NCBI GenBank assembly: GCA_001557505.1
Contig: LSAX01000003.1
Span: forward strand, 4,588,001 to 4,652,000
Direction of reading: 5' to 3'
DNA length: 64,000 nt
Source of the DNA: Reticulascus tulasneorum
Lineage: Eukaryota > Ascomycota > Sordariomycetes > Glomerellales > Reticulascaceae
Of this stretch, positions 60,820 to 64,000 are shown one piece after another (position 1 is the stretch's first letter; every line of letters starts with the position of its first letter). The position numbers were made by a program, and so were the translations under genes. Under the pieces are notes generated by a model, which worked only from the letters and a program-made list of their open reading frames with translations, was not told where the DNA came from and did no database searches.

Positions 60820-62367
60820 ATGAGTCAGATACTGACTGCTCGCCAAGCCGAAGAGCTGTGCGTCTCCTCCCCTAGGCAGCATTTTTTGTCCTGTTACTGA
60901 TTCTAGGTCTCCAGTCACAAGGCCATCATAGCATACCTCTCCTCTAATAATCTGCCTGACGCGGCCGAATCCCTAAGGGCTGAACTGAGTCTACGGGACA
61001 CTTTCGATGCCGCAACTTCCAAAAAGTATGAGGGTCTTCTGGAGAAGAAATGGACCAGTGTCGTGCGGTTACAAAAGAAGGTACGTCAGCTGCTGCCGCT
61101 CTCCCACATGGGTTTGGGCCGCCGATCTTCACAGCTAGGATGCTGATTTCTCACCCTTGGATAGATAATGGAACTTGAATCTCGAGCAGCTACTCTACAG
61201 TCCGAGCTCGATAATGCCACCCCTACCTCTCTCTCTCGAAGGAACCAAGACCCAACGAGCTGGCTCCCACGATCGCCAGCTCGACACACTCTACAATCAC
61301 ATCGTGATCCGATAACATGCGTTGCCTTCCATCCCGTATTCTCCTCGCTTGCGTCAGGTTCCGAAGACTACACAATCAAAATTTGGGACTGGGAACTGGG
61401 AGAGTTGGAAAGAACAATCAAGGGACACACAAAAGCAGTATTGGACGTCGATTTTGGGGGTCCAAGGGGCGGTACACTTCTCGCATCGTGTTCGAGTGAT
61501 CTTACTATTAAGCTCTGGGACCCTTCGGACGAGTACAAAAACATACGAACGCTACCTGGTCATGACCACAGCGTCAGCGCTGTCCGATTTATCCCATCTG
61601 GTGCCGCTGGGGCCCCGAGCTCTGGCAATCTTCTTGTGTCTGCAAGCCGTGACAGAACTCTGAGAATATGGGATGTATCCACAGGTTATTGCATCAAGAC
61701 TTTGAGAGGCCACGCCGACTGGGTGCGCGACGTGTGTCCATCTCCCGACGGTCGGTTTCTGTTATCAGCTGGAAACGACCAAATGGGTCGTCTGTGGGAT
61801 ATCAGTGTCGCGAACCCTGAAACGAAATTGACATTAGTCGGCCACGAGCATGTTGTGGAATGCTGCACATTAGCTCCCGCCGCTGCATACAAATACCTTG
61901 CTCCGTTGGCCCAGTTGAAAAAGCCGCCGCCATCATCGAGCGCCGCGGAGTTCATGGCTACTGGCAGCCGAGACAAGACGATACGATTGTGGGACGCGCG
62001 AGGCAACTGTATCAAGACTTTAATAGGTCACGACAACTGGGTGCGTGCTCTAGTCTTCCATCCAGGGGGCAAGTACCTGCTCAGTGTGTCGGACGATAAG
62101 ACGATGCGGTGCTGGGATCTTTCGCAAGAGGGAAAATGCGTGAAGGTGTTGGCAGATGTGCACGGGCATTTTGTATCTTGCCTACGGTGGGCTCCTGGAC
62201 TCGTTCGAGATACGGCAGTCAATGGCGCTGCAACCGATGGCCAGAACGGTACCAATGGAACCCCAACAAAGGCATCATCATCATCAAGTCCCCCGAACGA
62301 CGTACAGATTCGCTGCGTGATCGCAACGGGCAGCGTGGACCTCAACGTCCGGATTTTCGCGAATTGA
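60820..62367 (+). CDS. nudF: Nuclear distribution protein NudF/LIS1 (PAC1)
   Basis: Dynein regulator that binds the dynein motor with NudE and is needed for nuclear migration along hyphae. Exons 60820-60857, 60915-61080 and 61165-62367 encode 468 residues. The N-terminal LisH motif (about 9-41, with [11 protein letters not shown]) drives dimerisation and is followed by a short coiled coil (about 60-86, [14 protein letters not shown]). Seven WD40 blades begin at about residue 106 ([16 protein letters not shown]) and close with [14 protein letters not shown] low-complexity loop rich in Thr, Asn and Ser lies between blade six and seven. For exon 2 the acceptor at 60914 was chosen because it restores LHKAIIAYL; the upstream AG at 60906 breaks the frame. 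Length and domain plan match fungal orthologues. Confidence 0.96.
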
Positions 62368-63609
62368 GGGTTCTCGGCGGTACAGTCATCGCGACGAGTT
62401 GACGCTGGATCGGGCCTAACAAGGCGAGTGGACTCTTATCGAAACACACTGAGAACCCTCCGAGAATAAAGCAGTCGGTCAGATGGGGTAGCAATACTGG
62501 ACGAGATGTGGGAATATGAGTGATACGAATTATGATTACAGGCATGCGATCAAAATGAAGATCTGAAGGCGTCAGGGGATAAAAGGATGGAGTATCTGGA
62601 CAAGTTCGAACAACATTGCTCAAGACTCCTACCGGAGCGTGATTCTGAGCTGATGTATAGATTTAGGGACATGTACATAAGGAATAGATACCCGCGTTAC
62701 CTGTCAATCTTCCACTTCCCGGCACCGGTGACGCTAATTGGTCTCCCACCGAGTTTCGAAGCCTCATCTCTTCCAACACAAGTGAACAAGCGGGGTAGTC
62801 GTATGGGCGGATGCATGGTGTCCAGACCGCGCAGGGGCGCTGTTCCTAGAATACAGAGCCTAGACCGCTTTGCTTAATACACATCCTGCGGCATGTTCTG
62901 TTCGATAGGGCAAGAAACCATTTATACTTGCGTGAATAACATTGTGGCTTGCAGCATTCAAAAGGCGTGGTGTGGTGCCATTGGTAGGCCTTTCGTCGCT
63001 AGCTCTGCTAAATATGTCGCAGAGTTACTAACATGCGTGAAGTCGGCCTCGACCTTCGAGCAAGCACGAAAGGGATACTCTTCCATGTGAGTATTATTTC
63101 GAGTGGTTACGGGTTCCGTGCGCTTACATCCCAGGAAGACGTCTACCTTTGCAGCGCACACTTTCTCCACGGAAAGGTGCCAGAGGTTCCAGGTTGCTCT
63201 CGGTGTGTATCGGGGTTGCTTCCCCCACTTGGCTGCCTGCCGGAACATGCAGATACAAACGGGAAGGTGGTGATCCCGCAACCATGTCGAGTCTGGTGTG
63301 CCACGATGCTCAAGCCACAGCTGGCAAGGCTCTCTACCTGGGCGTAATCGACCTACATCTGCGGGCGGTGGTGGACGCGATATTTTGCCTGCGTGTGTTT
63401 ATTGATGAGGAGATGGCTGGGATATAATGCCACCAAGTTCCTGGAATGTTGGAATGAAGGTTATATTAAGGAGGGACCCTTGTGGTGCTGGTGCTGCTTT
63501 GTTCTCAACTTGATTGAGTTTAATATACTGGACCAAGTCCTTGCGTCAACAGGAGCTCATCTCGTTGCTTTCGAATTAAGTAAACAATACTCGAATAGTC
63601 TTTTAAGGC
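62368..63609. other. Intergenic, no gene seen
   Basis: About 1.2 kb downstream of nudF. Frames are short (up to about 107 codons) and lack domains. It could hold upstream exons of the gene that opens at 63610, but none could be supported. Confidence 0.4.
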
Positions 63610-64000
63610 ATGGCTAACCTTGCGCCTCCATATCTTATTCTCGATGAGTGTACCGTTCCCGGTCCAGGTGATGACACTGAAGTTCACTCATGGGGAGCTC
63701 CCCTGACCGTCGGCAGTGCGGGACAACAGGCATGCTTTGGACCCTCGACCGTAGTCAACACGACCTTGGTCACTTCGACTGAACTCTGCGAGCCTCAGAA
63801 CTTGAACAACATTACTCTGGCACAATGCTTGAGTCGGAGAGGAGGGCCAATCAGCATGGCAGGGTTGAATATGGTATCCGATATGGACCTTGTGACTGAC
63901 AATCCTGGCTGGGTAGTAATTATGAGGGGATTTGCACCATTCCAATATGCAATCAAGGAGATTTTGAAGCTGAGACGGGATGATACAGTCAAAATGACCA
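63610..64000 (+). CDS. Partial gene running off the right edge, unknown function
   Basis: From ATG 63610 the frame stays open for 130 codons to the window end. An in-frame stop lies just before the ATG, so this is either the true start or the first part of an exon. The peptide begins MANLAPPYLILDECTVPGPG and contains several cysteines (in ECT, ACFG, LCEP and QCLS) and two N-glycosylation-type sites (NTT and NIT), as expected for an extracellular or lumenal region, but the N-terminus is not a signal peptide. I do not recognise the family. It may be a soluble loop of a membrane protein whose helices lie beyond the edge or in an upstream exon. Confidence 0.5.
   Translation, partial: MANLAPPYLILDECTVPGPGDDTEVHSWGAPLTVGSAGQQACFGPSTVVNTTLVTSTELCEPQNLNNITLAQCLSRRGGPISMAGLNMVSDMDLVTDNPGWVVIMRGFAPFQYAIKEILKLRRDDTVKMT

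Noticed and set aside
1..64000. CRISPR arrays, phage or bacterial-type mobile elements
   Set aside because: No regularly spaced direct repeats, integrase or transposase motifs were found, and the genome is fungal.

Overview
This window is a piece of a filamentous ascomycete chromosome, most likely from Eurotiales (the Aspergillus/Penicillium group). The genes are split by short GT-AG introns, mostly 50-80 bp. They include nudF/LIS1, an XMAP215-type microtubule polymerase, a ccg-9 trehalose synthase, a flavohemoglobin, a fungus-type reducing polyketide synthase and a Pyr4-family membrane terpene cyclase. All exon structures were read by hand, joining exons on reading frame, splice signals and protein continuity. 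No RNA gene, CRISPR array or intact transposon was seen.

Layout. 1-15.4 kb is almost a gene desert holding one gene, the terpene cyclase (7842-9067, minus). From 15.4 to 23.4 kb are three stress or secretion genes, all plus: trehalose synthase (15392-18304, nine exons), a secreted protein of unknown function (19037-20818) and an NO-detoxifying flavohemoglobin (22125-23396). A 3.4 kb empty stretch follows.

From 26.8 to 40.7 kb is a compact candidate biosynthetic locus: a Zn2Cys6 regulator (26809-28271), a 2511-residue reducing PKS (28973-36616), an NmrA-like reductase (37013-37936, minus), a small four-helix membrane protein (39175-39639) and a SnoaL-like protein (40085-40669, minus). The PKS resembles the PKS half of a PKS-NRPS. 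It has no working enoylreductase, a decayed methyltransferase and no release domain, and no trans-enoylreductase lies in the window.

From 42 to 55.3 kb are an APP1-like phosphatidate phosphatase (41995-43345), two ACS-family MFS permeases (45636-47359 plus; 51124-53014 minus) on either side of a fungal rhodopsin-domain membrane protein (48274-49603, minus), and an AYR1-like short-chain dehydrogenase (54185-55282, minus). From 56 to 62.4 kb two microtubule genes stand head to head: the XMAP215 homologue (56156-59026, minus) and nudF (60820-62367, plus). A further reading frame opens at 63610 and runs off the right edge.

The best leads for something new are the orphan membrane terpene cyclase in the desert and the truncated-hybrid PKS with its unusual small partners.
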